From: Artemia franciscana
Lineage: Eukaryota > Arthropoda > Branchiopoda > Anostraca > Artemiidae
Reading direction: 5' to 3'
Length of the DNA: 64,000 nucleotides
Assembly (NCBI RefSeq): GCF_032884065.1
Contig: NC_088873.1
Coordinates: 25,800,625 to 25,864,624 of the forward strand
Both the position numbers and the translations under genes were made by a program. Below the pieces are notes generated by a model. The model was not told where the DNA came from. It ran no database searches and was given only the letters and a program-made list of their open reading frames with translations. This document shows positions 36,781 to 49,382 of this stretch, piece after piece. Within the stretch, counting starts at the first letter, position 1; every line of letters begins with the position of its first letter.

Positions 36781-37835
36781 GAATATAAGAAACATGAGAC
36801 CCATCACATTTGGGGCACTAAGGGGCTATGGTGCAAGGGTATGTTTCACTAAAAACGTTTGCCCCTGAGCTGCTAGGAAAAATTTGAAAGTCGCTACGCG
36901 AAGGATTACAGACAAATCATTTGTTTCAGTATTGACACGCCATTTGTCCTTTAGACCCCGGTGAGAAACATCTCTCATCTCCAAGCTAGTGATTCCTAGT
37001 TCACCGACACTTTATGCTCAGAGACCAATTTTCAGGGATTCCCTCAGAGGCCGAGACAAAAAAGAATCCTTTTTATGAGCCAAGGAAAATCAGGAAATTT
37101 AAGATTTCTTGCACGGGCTTATCCTCAAAAAAATTTCTACAGGGGCTCTAGGAATATATCGTCGCCTTTAGAAAGGATTAATCAACGGAAGCGCATTTTT
37201 TTAGCTATTAAAATGCACCGTTGATAATGAAAAACCATTTCAACAAAAGATCAAACTTCCTTTTCGTCTTTGGAAAATCGATCTTCTGAATAACCCCTAT
37301 ATTGTTTTTCTGTTGGGACGGCACTTTCTCCTAGTTTTAGCCAAGAATTAAATTTTTTTTTTATTTAAATCAGTGTTCACTGTGTTGAAATCATTAGTTT
37401 CTATAGGGAGGGGGGAGGGGTTGTAACTAAGAAGAAAGTTTGACAATTACGGCCTCTCATACAATTCCAGGGGCAATGTATCCTCTGAGTATTTTGTTTA
37501 GCTATACGTGTTTCAATGAATGTTTACATAACTTATAGTTTGTAATATCAAATACTACATGTAATGTTAGGAGCAGAAATAATTTATCCCCTCTCTCTAT
37601 TGCCATGTGTATTCTCAGGAGTATTTCGTTGTCCGCTTGGATGAACAATATTTTCTATAACCTACCCTATATGAAAGACTAAAAATAAAAGTAAAATCCC
37701 TTTTCATCAAATTGAAGAACTGATTGTATTTACGCCCTGTTATAGCCCTATGGGGTGCATCTAGCTTAGAATATTAAGGATAAATTTTTCCAGTAGAAAA
37801 ATGAAGTGATTCAAGGATATAATTTCTGTTTTCAG
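36781..37835. other. No gene recognised; upstream intron of the phospholipase gene
   Basis: Sequence immediately 5' of the first recognised phospholipase exon. It ends in 'tttctgttttcag', a good acceptor. No other exon was recognised. Confidence 0.45.
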
Positions 37836-38067
37836 GTAGATAATATGCGATTATACTATGACAATGTTTCCAGAACTACTTCGAATTCTCCAGGTGTAGA
37901 AATACGTGTTCCGGGCTTTGGGGATACACTGACCGTTGAATGGTTAGATCCAAGCAAGGCTTCACCTGGTGCCTATTTCAACAAGATTGCTGACTCTTTA
38001 GCCCTTCTTGGACTTGAAAGAAATTTCACTATTAGAGGGATACCATACGATTTTCGAAAAGCACCAA
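37836..38067 (+). CDS. PLA2G15: Lysosomal phospholipase A2 (group XV), exon a
   Basis: First recognised exon of a group XV phospholipase A2, a lysosomal/secreted LCAT-family enzyme that acts as phospholipase A and acylceramide transacylase at acid pH. It encodes residues 1-77 of the partial protein: 'VDNMRLYYDN', 'GVEIRVPGFGDTLTVEWLDP' and 'RGIPYDFRKAP'. Family members have closely similar segments here (D-N-I-R-L, V-R-V-P-G-F-G, R-G-A-P-Y-D-W-R-R-A-P). Acceptor AG is at 37834-37835; the donor CCAA|GTAAGC leaves phase 1. The preceding exon(s) with signal peptide and the 'LVPG' oxyanion region are missing from the recognised set. The open frame continues past the donor but loses homology there. 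Confidence 0.92.
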
Positions 38068-38959
38068 GTAAGCCTATTTGCATTTATTTTTGCGTCTTAA
38101 ATATATTTTCTTATGTCACAGTCCTTTGACCTACCACTATTCTTTAGTGACAGGTTTAAAATATAGGCATATTTAAAATTTGATTCTGCTAATGAATGTG
38201 TGTTCATAGTGTGGGAAAATTCAAATCGGAGTGAGTAGGAGAGCAATATAGCTTCATTTTATGCTTAATATGAAGTTAGTACAGAACACAAAGTCATTCC
38301 ATTACATGAAGTCAGTGCTCCACATTAAGTCATGCTGGTAAATATGGCTCTGAAGACGAGGAGCCCAGTGGGTTGAGATCCATTAGATAAATTCCTAGGT
38401 ACGCTCTTTAACTGTGTACGGATTTGATAATTTGCCATATACTCCGTTTTTTGTCGGTTCCACCCTCTGTTAAAGTGATTTATTGGCGTATATTTTCACA
38501 ATAAAAGCATGAACAAGTATTTTGGTGACTCAGTTAAAAGGCTGGAATTTCTTTTTAAGATCATTTCTGTTATATACTTAGTTTCCCCGGGATTTTGAGC
38601 ATAAAAGCACTGAATACAGAAAAGACTAGGAAATCTCGATGCTAAAAAAAAGAGAAAAAATGGAATGCCTGCTATTTTGAATATGATTATTAAAGAACAG
38701 GTAAGTAAAGAGCAAGTGACCCTTGTCAGTTGCAATCAAAACTCTAAACAACCGAGATTTGATAACATCAAAAGAGCTTTCTATTATCCTTATTCCAAAT
38801 AAGAGGCTGAGTCAGAAATTATTTGCAGTGTTGATGACATATGTCCGTGTTTATTTTATAGCTGTGCTTTGGTGGTCCTGCTACGAAATTTAAATCTCAA
38901 TTCCGTAATTTTTACTTCGCATTTTGCAGATAGGTCTTGGACGCTCGATTAGAATTTTG

Positions 38960-39480
38960 CACCAATGAGGAACAGCGAGCAGTGATCTGGTTTTAGTGGT
39001 CGGAAGTGCATCGAGGGTCGCACCTCGTCAAAGACTTTCGGCATAGTACGGGAGCAGTGATTTGCTTAAAAGGAGTGGATACCAATGGGTAAATAAAAAA
39101 AAATGGTCGGAGAAATGTTACTCATGAAGTAGGAGCCAGAACAGCATCTATGGCCGCAAATAAAGACAACATTGATTGTGCATTTGGTTTGGTTCTGTTA
39201 GACAGACGAGTGACTATTAATGGAGTGGTACATCGCCCGCAAATTAGTCATGGTTCTGGCTATGAAATCATCCACAACAGACTTGAATTCCATAAAGGCT
39301 TCGCAGGATGGGTCCCAAAACAACTCATAGCTTTGCACAAACAAGCATGCTTGAGATCTGCCAAATACGTTTGGTTCGCAATGCTAACGATAGTGACGGT
39401 TTCTTAGACAAGACTATCATTGGTGACGAAACCTGGATCCACTATTATGAGCTGGAGAGTAAACGGCAGAATTTATGGCC
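38960..39480 (+). pseudogene. Mariner transposase fragment (SETMAR-like)
   Basis: Read across frames: 'EEQRAVIWF' (38966), 'NVTHEVGARTASMAANKDNI' region (39113-39170), 'LVLLDRRVTINGVVHR' and 'SHGSGYEIIHNRLEFHKG' (39190-39300), 'GWVPKQL', then 'GFLDKTIIGDETWIHYYE' (39395-39450), with the first catalytic Asp in GDETW. These match the mariner transposase found in SETMAR-type elements. It is frameshifted, lacks the C-terminal catalytic residues and is cut off after 'LESKRQNLW'. Confidence 0.88.
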
Positions 39481-39540
39481 ACTGATGCACCTTCTGGCCA
39501 CAAAAACTGGGCTACTACTCGTTGTTGTCATTGGTGCAAA

Positions 39541-40128
<588 letters not shown>

Positions 40129-41309
40129 TATATGTATATACATATGAATATAATATCAAGCCCATGCTACCTTTTTGTTAAAGCTATTCTGAAGGCCTCT
40201 TAGCACTCTCCCTTGCCTGTAAAATGTCCCCTGTCATTCCTCTCTTGGAAATCTTAATCAAGAACCAGAATTTTCGTTTTATCGTTTTTAAACATTTCCC
40301 TTGTTTGGCAGGTACGCACCCAATGAAGTCCAAAAAAATAATCTTAACCAATTTTCAACACAGCAGCTTGAAAGGAAAAGACTATAAAACAACTAAGTTC
40401 AATCAAAAAATTCCTGATTGGATCAGACTGATCACTTCACAGGATTACTCCAGTGCACATAGAGTTGAATTTCTGGCGATTAGTGTTCAGTAAAATCTGC
40501 CACAATTGAAAAAATACAGGGTTATTCTGAAACATGTCGGAATGGTGGAAAAAATATTGAAAATAGAAAAATAAACTTTGGATTGGCTTTAAAACAGATA
40601 AAAGATAACAAAGTAGTTCATTCTCAGATTCAATAAGTAAAAACCTTAGCAACAAAAAAAACTCAAATTTAAAAGTAAGGAGTCAAGTGAGTCAATTGCA
40701 GACTTTTTTAATAAGAGAAATCAAAGCTAAAAAAAGGAGCAGCAACAATCCACAGTTTTGGCAGTTCACTGAAGGTCGCTTTCTGTCCACGTGCTGAAAG
40801 AAAAGAAGAGTATGAAAATAAAGTCTTGATTCACACTTTGATGACACGTATCGCCCTCGGCACCTTTAAAAGGAAAGTTTTCAAGTTAAATTTCAGACAC
40901 GCTATGACGATGTATGGCATCTATATCCTTTGGCTGGTTTTCACTCAGGCAAACCGCATGCTGTGTAGTCAATTCAGATGGTCGGTAAAACTCTTTACAA
41001 ACATATATTATAAAATCACGGACCTGCAGCAAACCCACTGATTCAGGCGCATTCCGTACGGCTGGTCAAATTGCAGAAGTTGCAACCTATCTATTTCTAG
41101 CAGCAGTTTTCACACCATGAAGTGGTAAAAACCATGAGACTAAGTCAGAAATCTCCCGAGAAGAAAGGAATAAAACAAGAGCAAAGAGCTCATATTGAAC
41201 TCGTGACGAGGTCGGAACACCCAAGAGCTCATATGGTATGCCATGAGCTCTAGCAAAATTATAAGAATCAAAAGATTAATTTAAAAGAAAAATCAGAGGC
41301 TTAATGCCG

Positions 41310-42615
41310 ATCTGGATTTGATATAAGAGCTCTGAGACACAAGGTCCTTTTAAATATCAAAATTTATTAAAATCTGATCACCCACTCGCAAGTTAAAAAT
41401 AACTCATTTTTTCTAATTTTTCTCTCCCTTCAGCCCCTCCCCCGATGTCCAGATCGGGGAAAACAACTTTATCAAGTCAACCTGTGCAGATCCCTGACAC
41501 GCCCACCAATTTTTATCATCCTAGCACGTCCAGAAGCATCGAACTCGCCAAAGCACTGGACCCCCTAACTCCCCCAAAGGGAGTGGATCCATTCCAGTTT
41601 CGTCAATTCGGAATGGACAGTGGATTTCGTCAATCTGAATTTCTATGACATTTGCTTATTCTACCCACCGAGTTTCATCTTGATCTCTCCACTCTAAGCA
41701 TTTTCCAAGATTTTAGGTTTCCCCCTCTAACTTTCCCCGAGTGTCACCAGAACTGGTCTGGGTACAAAATAAGAGCTCTGATACATGAGTTCCTTCTAAA
41801 TATAAAATTAAAATTACCTCACGATTGGTCACCCGCTCTTAAGTTAAAAATATATCAATTTATGTAATTTTTCCGAATTAACACCCCCTCCAACTCCCCC
41901 AAAGAAAGCGAATCCGTTTCGGTTTTGTCAATTATGTATCTAGGACTTGTGCATATTCTTCCCACCAAGTTACATCCTGATCTCTCCACTCTAAGTGTTT
42001 TCCAAGATTTCAGGTCCCCCCAAATTCCCCCAATGACACTGGATCTGGTCGGGATTTAAAGCATGAAATCTGAGTTACGAGGTCCTTCTAAATATCAAAT
42101 TTCATGCGATGAAATTCGACATCCGATCACTCCTTTTTAAGTTGAAAATACCACATTTTTTTCTATTTTTTTTAGAATTAGCCCTCCCCCCCAACTCCCT
42201 AAAAGAGATTGAATCCTTTATGGTTATGTCAATCACGTATCTAGGACTTGTGCTTATTTTTCCCACTAAGTTTCATCCCGATCCCTCCACTCTAAGCATT
42301 TTCCAAGATTTTAGGTTTCCCCCTCCAAATCCCCCCAATGTCACCTGATCAAGTTGGAATTTAAAATAACAGCTCTGAGACATGATATTCTTCTAAATAC
42401 CAAATTTAATTAAAATCGATCACCCGTTCGTAAGTTAAAAATACTTCATTTTTTCTAATTTTTCCAAATTAACCGTTCCCTCACTCCCTCCAGATAAACG
42501 AATTGGGGAAACAAATATTTCTAATTTAATCTGATATAGGTCTCTGATACGCCTGCCACGTTTCATCGTCATAGCTTATCTAGAAGTGCCTAAACTAGCA
42601 AAACCGGGACCGACA
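41310..42615 (-). repeat. Repeat family C array (~295-bp unit, about four copies)
   Basis: 'aagttaaaaata...ca(t)tttttctaatttttc' recurs near 41391, 41842, 42140 and 42434. 'tttcat(c)c(c/t)gatc(t/c)ctccactctaag(c/t)(a/g)ttttccaagatttta' recurs near 41675, 41967 and 42264, a spacing of ~295 bp. The array ends in 'gaccgacagaccgacag' and a hairpin 'acttggtaaataccaagt' at 42646-42663. The opposite-strand family members lie at 18.8-19.3 kb. Confidence 0.85.
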
Positions 42616-42829
42616 GACCGACAGAATTTGCGATCACTATACGTCACTTGGTAAATACCAAGTGCCATACAAAGTAATTTTTCTCTGGGGATGGAATATT
42701 TGGTTGAAGGTTGGCTTCAGTATGGCTTATTTTGGAAAAGGGTTATTTCCAGGCTTTGGGCAAGCCATGGGTGGAAGTATGTTATAGGCCCTACTAAATT
42801 GAAGGAAAACGACTTTCTTAAAACTTGAA

Positions 42830-43960
42830 ACCCCCTCCTCCTCACCCTGTTTGAGATAGTGTTTGTGACATCAAAGCTTGATATGAGCCCTGATCCTAGT
42901 CATCTTTGGTCTAGCTTTCCCTTTTATACTAAATTAAACAAAAAGCTTAGCTTTTTTCAGTACTTAAAACCCACTCCTCGTTGTTCTATTTGAACTAGGG
43001 TTTTAATATAAAAACTTGCTGCCTGTCATGGTCTTAGGCATCATTGGTTCAATCTTCATTGAGATCCGTCACTCCACTCGCAAGTTACACTGAATTAAAT
43101 GCCCCCTCCCCCTAATTAAGCTAGTCTTCATCTCCAAACATTATGCGTCTTATGGTTTAGCACTTAAAGCCCCCTTCCCCTCGCCCTAATTAAGCTTGGG
43201 TCTCCATCCCACAACTCAATGAATATCATACTCTTAGGCATCTTTATTCAATTTTCATCGAAATTCATCTTTCCATTTGCAAGTTACACTGAATCAAATG
43301 AAAAACCCAAATTTTTTTTTACACTTAAAGCCCCCTCGCCCTAATTAAGCTCAATTTTAATCAATAAGTTCAATTTTAATACATATATGACTGGTGGTTC
43401 TCCCGCTATACTCGACTGCACAGACGGGCGGACAGACAGACAGATCTCAAAAACCTATCTTGATGGATATTTTCCACTATCGAAATAGGTGATGATGCCT
43501 GGATGATGATATACTATTCTTTTCCTTTTTTAGATCCAATGACCCAACAGGGCTACCTAAGACGTTGCAAAATCTGCCTGTCCGTCTTTCTGTTTGTCCG
43601 TCCGTCTGAGTAATCAAGTATAGGGGGAGAACCGCTGGTAAGATTTGGATGAAAATTTGGATGACCAGATTTGGTGCCAAGGATCATTAGACACATTAAG
43701 TTGAAAGATGAAGACCCTAGCTCAAATAGAACAGGGGGGAGAGGGCTTTACCTGCTAAAACAGTTTTTCGTTTAATTTAGAGTAACTTGCGAATGGAGCG
43801 ATGGATCTGAATGAAAATTGAACCAAAGAGGCCTAAGACCATGACACAGATCAAATTTTGAGATAAAGACCCTAGGTCAAATATAACAAGGGGGAGTGGG
43901 TTTGAATTCCTGAAAAAATTTAAGTTTTCTGTTTAATTTAGTATAACTTGCAAATGGAGT
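42830..43960. mobile_element. Inverted repeat with (GACA)-type core (foldback)
   Basis: The left half (about 42830-43480) and right half (43480-43960) are imperfect reverse complements. 'ctcgcaagttacactgaattaaa' (43078) pairs with 'tttaatttagagtaacttgcgaa' (43772); 'catggtcttaggc' (43028) pairs with 'gcctaagaccatg' (43832); 'gacgggcggacagacagac' (43423) pairs with 'gtctttctgtttgtccgtccgtc' (43585). Internal repetition exists within each half (~160-bp period). No coding capacity. Confidence 0.8.
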
Positions 43961-44254
43961 AACGGATTTGAATCTCTCCCTTATCTCTCCCTTTTTGTCT
44001 TACAAAACAACAATTGTGGCCAAATGGTTCAAAATACTATCGAGTGAAAACCCTGTGATATCCTAAACTGGTTTTTGGTTATCGAAAAGTTATTTTCATA
44101 TTACTTTCTAGTTTCAGAGGCCCTATTGCTGGTGGTGGTGCATTTGTTCCTAAATATGTATGCAGTATTCACAAATTGAACGGTTATTATGAAAATTATT
44201 TGCAAGTTTCAATTGGCTGAGACGTTTCGTTTGAGGCTTTATTTTATTAAATAA

Positions 44255-44530
44255 ATAAAAAAAAAAGTTTCTTCAGCTGAAAGTTAGGAGCAAGGAAACT
44301 GAGCAAGCACTGAGAAACTCTTTTGAAATGCTTCAAATGCGTTCGAATTCAACCAGACTTTTGTTTGAGCAGTCTTTCTTGAAGAATTGTGACAAAAAGT
44401 CAAACTTTTCCGTTAAGAGTAAGGGTTGAGAAAGGGGCAGTCATCCTTAAACATGGTAGAATTTCTGTTAGTTATAAGTTTTAGTGTTGCTCCTTACTTT
44501 CTGTTGGAATTTTTTATATATTTAATTTCT
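44255..44530. mobile_element. Small hairpin MITE
   Basis: 'aaaagtttcttcagctgaaagttaggagca' (44264-44294) is the imperfect complement of 'tgctccttactttctgttggaattttt' (44486-44512). About 190 bp lie between. The same terminal motif stands alone at ~18400 ('tgctccttactttcagctgaaaaaactt'), so the family is dispersed. Confidence 0.65.
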
Positions 44531-44860
44531 GACTGTTTTTCAAACCATGCCAAGAAACACCCTTCCATTCTTCCTCCCACTTTGTAAAATTTCTTGTGGA
44601 AACTTTCCTCCACACTGAAAACTCTCAGCGTGGAAAATTTCCCCTCACCCAGCAGAAAATTCTACCTCCTAAAAATTCCTCCCAATAACAAATACCATAT
44701 GTCTACAAATTGGATGACTTACATCCCTTTACCTAGGGACTATGGGGGTCATTTCATCCCTTAAGGCACAGCTATTGGGTCTTTCAGCTATGCTTAATCA
44801 AATACCTATCTCATAATTTCGATGAGATGTCTTTGGGGGATTAAAAAGTGTACAAGAGAG

Positions 44861-44932
44861 GCTAGTGACTCTCCAGCGTTTTTGGTCACTTAAATGGCTA
44901 GTGACTCTCCAGCGTTTTTGGTCACTTAAAAT
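44861..44932 (+). repeat. Tandem duplication, 36-bp unit x2
   Basis: 'gctagtgactctccagcgtt...ttggtcacttaaatg' starts at 44861 and 44897, practically identical. Confidence 0.95.
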
Positions 44933-45389
44933 GGTCACTAGAAATTTTATTTTCGTTCAAATGAGCCACCTCTCGATCTTCTAGGACCATTGGCTCGATA
45001 CAATCAACCCTGGACGCAAAATAAAATAAAACTAAACACACATCCATGATCTTCCTTCTGGCCAAAATACAAAAATTCCCCATATTTGTAGATCAAAAAT
45101 CCATATTTATTGACGTAAATTCGAGCTCCAAATCTCTACGAAAAAGTTTTCTGATATGCTTAATCTGATGGTAGGATTTTCATGATGATCGTTTTATTTT
45201 TGGGGGACGTTTCCCTGTTTTTTGAAAATTATGTAGATTTTTGTGAGGCTCGTAGCTTATAATGGGTAACATAAAACTTGATGGATTTTGTATATCAGGA
45301 ATCATAGGCGTTGCAATAGCGCTGCCTAAGCAAAGAGCAATGTGGGCACAATGTGTTATTATTATTTTTGTTTCTTTTTTTCCTGACCA

Positions 45390-46720
45390 AGGCACTTTGT
45401 ATAGAAGGAGTTGTCGTAGAAACTTTGACTGGAGCTCAATCAATTGGAAATTGATATTTCTAGTGCCCTATTTAAGAGTCAAAATTGCTATAGGGCAACC
45501 AGCCCTCCAAGCCCATTATTTCTCCAAACACGTTCTAATATAGTCTTGAGATAGCCATTTTGTTCAGCATAGCTGAAAGGCCTAGTGATTATGTCTTTTA
45601 GGATGTCAAACCCCTCCCCCCGAGTCCTGAGGGCGAGGGCTATAAGTTATGCTAGCTGCCCATTGTTGTTGACATAAAAGGTTTTTATGGAAAGATTAGT
45701 CGCATAAACTTTTGAGGGGGCTTGTTTGATTGGAAATCGGAAGCTCTAGTGTCCTTTATGAGAGATAAAAATATTCAGAGCACTAGGCTCTCCCTCTTTT
45801 CTCCACGCATCCTATCAAAATTTTGGTTTACCCATACCGTTCCAAATTGCCCAAAGATCAAATAACAAAACCTCCAGGGTTGACACAAACCCTCAGAGAC
45901 TCGGGGTAAGGATTGTAAGTTATGTCCCGGAGGCATATAAGGTTTTTATGGAAAAGGTGGTCGTAGAAACTTTGGAAGAGACTTATTTGGTTGGAAATTG
46001 GAAGTTCTTGCTCCCTTTTCCAGAGTCGAAAGTGATTAGAGGGCAGCTAGCCTATCCCCACGCCCTCTTTTCCCCAAATGCAACTGTCAAAATTTGAAAA
46101 TTGCCATTTTATTCAAATTGTTTACAGAACATGTACAAATACCTCCGGGGTCGACACATCTCCCAGAGTCTGGGGGCAAGTGTTGTAATTTGTGCCCGGA
46201 GGCGTATAAGGTTTTTATGAAAGTGGTGGTCGTATAAACTCCAAAGGGGGGCATTTGATTGGAACTCGAAAGTTTTTGTTCCCTTTTTATGATTCAAAAG
46301 TGATCATAGGGCGACTAGCCTCCTCCCCACGCTTTCTTTTCCACGAATACAGCTGTTTACAATTTTAAATAGCTATTTTGTTTAAAATAGTTCAAAAGAT
46401 TATATAACAATGCCTCCAGCGTTGACAAAAGCTCCCAGAGCCCAGGGGCAAGGGTTGTAAGTTATGTCCGGGGGGTGTAAATAGGTTTCTATTGAAATTG
46501 AAAGTTGTGGTGCCTTTTTTAAGAGTAGAAAGTTATTAGAGGGGAACCCCCCCCATCCCTTATTTCATCCCTCAGCCCTTCATTTCATAAAACGGATCCA
46601 ATCAAAATTTTTAGACTGTTATTTTGTTCAGCAGAGTTAAAAGGTTTAGTAATTATATCTTTAGGGATGTCAAACCCCCTCCCAAAGCCCTCAGGGCAAG
46701 GATTGTAAGTTAGACAATCT
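45390..46720 (+). repeat. Repeat family A array (~270-bp unit, five copies)
   Basis: 'gtcg(t/c)a(g/t)aaact(t/c)' recurs at about 45411, 45699, 45959 and 46228. Around it are 'ttgattggaaat(t/c)ggaag(t/c)tct', 'gagtcgaaagtgattagagggc', 'gcaagg(a/g)ttgtaagttatg(t/c)cc(c/g)gg' and 'ataaggtttttatgg'. The unit is 260-290 bp and diverged. Short open frames crossing it (e.g. 45180-45543) are not conserved between units. Confidence 0.88.
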
Positions 46721-46725
46721 TTCCA

Positions 46726-48190
46726 TTGTTTACATATAATATTGAGAAGAGTGGGTATGTTTCACCGTTACTTGTCAAAAAGAAGAAGGGCATTCAGTTA
46801 AGTCCTTCAGAGAATGTTGAAGGGAGTGTTGAAATAAGTCAAAACACGTTATGTGCATACGGGATGTCAAAAGGATGTAACTCAGGAACTACAGAGTATA
46901 TCAATCTGGGACCTTCAGGAAATGATAAGGAAGATAGTCAGTTTACCAAAAAGACACTATTTGCACGCTGTTACTACTACTATTACAACTACTATCACTA
47001 GTAATGCTACCAGTACTACTACTACCACCACTACCACTAGCATTGCTAAAACTACAGCTTCTGCAGTGAGCACTACCAAGGCTGCTAATATTGAAATGAG
47101 TATCTAAAGAAATGCTTTCGGAAAAGTTGAACTAAATCAAAACATAACATGTGTGTATAGATTATCAAAAGACCGTATTTGCAATATTTTTGTAACGGCT
47201 TACTGAATCAAGATGAAACTTCTAGGGCATCATGAGGAGATGTACAACTGGCCAAAAAGCAACATGTATACGGTACTACTGCTAGTAACACTGCTGCCAC
47301 TACTTTTACTATTACTGCTAATGCATCACTATTACTGGTACTACTGCCTCTACTACTACAACTACTAAAATGGTACTAGTAGTGCTAAAGCTAAGAGTAT
47401 GAAGGTGAAAATTTGCCAGAATATTGAGGTAAAATTTAAAATAAATTAAAATACACTATGTGCATGCAGCTTCTCAAAAAGGTGTGTTTCGAGAATGGAT
47501 TTGGGTATTAACTTGCAACTTCCAGAGAATGCTTAAAGGGGAAAATCAATTGACCAAACGGTAATAGATGCATACTACTACTAATGCCACTACCACTGCT
47601 AGTTTTACTGCTGCTATTACTACTTCTGCTAGTCCAACGAAACTACTCCAATTACTGCTTCAACTGAAACTACTTGTAAGGCTAAGAGCATTAAGATAAA
47701 AAGGGCGTGAAAAAGGCCATCAGCAATATTTTTGGAACGACTTACCGTATCAAGATTAAAGTTCAAGAGTATCATGAGGGGTGTGTTAAACTGGCCAAAA
47801 GGCAGCCTGTTTATGCTACTACTACTATTAATCCTACTGCTATAATTGTCACTCCTACTACTACTTCTAATACAACACTACTCCTGCCTCTACTTCTCCT
47901 ACTGCTATCGTTACTATTATGATACTAGTACTAGCATTAAGACTAATTGTATGAAAATGAAAATTTGATCGAATATTGAAGGAAAATTTGAACTAAATAA
48001 AATACCATGTGTGTGTAGAGTGTCAAAAGGGCGTATCTCAAGAATAGATTTGGTATTAAGTTATAACTTTCAGAGAATGTTTAAAGAGGAAAACCAATTG
48101 AGTAAAAGGGAATATGTGCATACTACTACTGCTGCAATCGCTACTATTGCTACTACTACTCTAACTGTTTTTCTATTGTATATACTATGT
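46726..48190 (+). repeat. Repeat family B array (~300-bp unit, about five copies)
   Basis: The unit start 'atgtg(c/t)(a/g)tac...tgtcaaaag(g/a)' is near 46846, 47145, 47453, 47695 and 48003. Each unit carries an ACT/CTA trinucleotide block. It is the same family as positions 1-680 and directly follows the family A array. Thr/Leu-rich open frames of 70-90 codons are by-products of the trinucleotide block. Confidence 0.85.
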
Positions 48191-49157
48191 AATCCATTCT
48201 ATTGTATTACATTATGCATATTCTATTGTAAATACTATGTAATCCTCCTTTGTTTGCCAGTGAGGGGGAATCGCTTCATTTGATGCAATGAATTGGCTGA
48301 GCTCCTTTATGTGTTCCAATTTCAATGCTTTCTCTTCTGGTTTTACTGAAGTTATACTAGCATTTTGAAACTGGATAATAGTTGTACTTGCTTTAGCTTA
48401 CAATTAATAACCAGCAATATTTGTTGCATTCTACGATAGTTTCAGAAAAGTACTGCGCTGTTTTCCATATGCGTATTAACCTCCGACTCAGAAAAGTTAT
48501 TAATAGGACATTGCTAGCAGATTAGCTTAAATTTAGCAATTGCTGTGTATTATTTAAAAAAACAGCATAAACTGGATTAATATTGCCTTTTAATGGTGCA
48601 TAAAAGAACTTTCTATATTATTTCTGTGCAACTTAGTCAGGAGATTAAAATTGAGCACACATTTATAAGCTAAAACCTCACGCACCGATTATGGAAAGCG
48701 ATTTTTGTCAGCTTTGGGCGTTGGAGACACACATTGGGGTGTAGAAACCTAATTTTGCCAAAGTTACTATACCAACTTGATATTATAGTCTGTTATTATG
48801 GTACTGCGGAACCGAGTATTCTCTGGAATATTTTGCAATGAAATGTAAAAGATAAAAACCACTGCAGCTTCGCTTCTTGCTGCTTGTCTTGGTGCTTTAA
48901 ATACGTTTAAAATCCAATTTGTTTTTATATAAATAAAACGACTTTCTATGCACTACTCCCACTTTCTGGATGCAAAAGAAAAATTAGAAAAAAACACATT
49001 TGAAACATTTCCTTTGTTTTGTTTTTATAAATCAAGATAATACTTTCATAGTAAATATAGTATACAGCCATCAGAGGGAAATAATTCTAAAATATAGTTT
49101 ATTCTTGCAATACACATTTTTTGAATTATAAATAGATTAACTAGTATTTTCTTACAG

Positions 49158-49382
49158 ATGAAAATATTGATTTGTTTAGTAACCTCAAGAATATCATTGA
49201 AGAAACAGCAGACAGAACAGGAAAGCCAGTTGTGATTGTTGCACACAGTATGGGTGCTCCAAACAGTCTTTATTTCTTGAACAAACAAACCTCCGGCTGG
49301 AAAAAGAAGTATATAAAATCTTTAGTGACGCTTGCCGGGTGCTGGGGTGGAACTGTTAAAGCATTGAAAGTTTTTGCTCAAG
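49158..49382 (+). CDS. PLA2G15: Lysosomal phospholipase A2 (group XV), exon b with nucleophile serine
   Basis: Encodes residues 78-152 of the partial protein. Codon 78 is split (A|AT, Asn), giving 'RKAPNEN', the family sequence across this junction. The lipase nucleophile elbow is 'VIVAHSMGAP' with Ser108 (codon 49247-49249), followed by 'LYFLNKQT', 'WKKKYIKSLVTLAGCWGG' and 'VKALKVFAQ'. Family members usually have L-G-A-P-W-G-G where this reads L-A-G-C-W-G-G. Acceptor TTCTTACAG; donor CAAG|GTAAGG at 49382, phase 1. Confidence 0.95.

Noticed and set aside
43420-43660. CRISPR-like or protein-coding repeat in the GACA/GTCC region
   Set aside because: There is no regular repeat-spacer pattern; the region is the centre of an inverted repeat in a eukaryotic intron.
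46726-48283. Thr-rich open frames that might look like mucin-like proteins
   Set aside because: They come from ACT trinucleotide blocks inside the family B repeat and are not conserved in frame between units.
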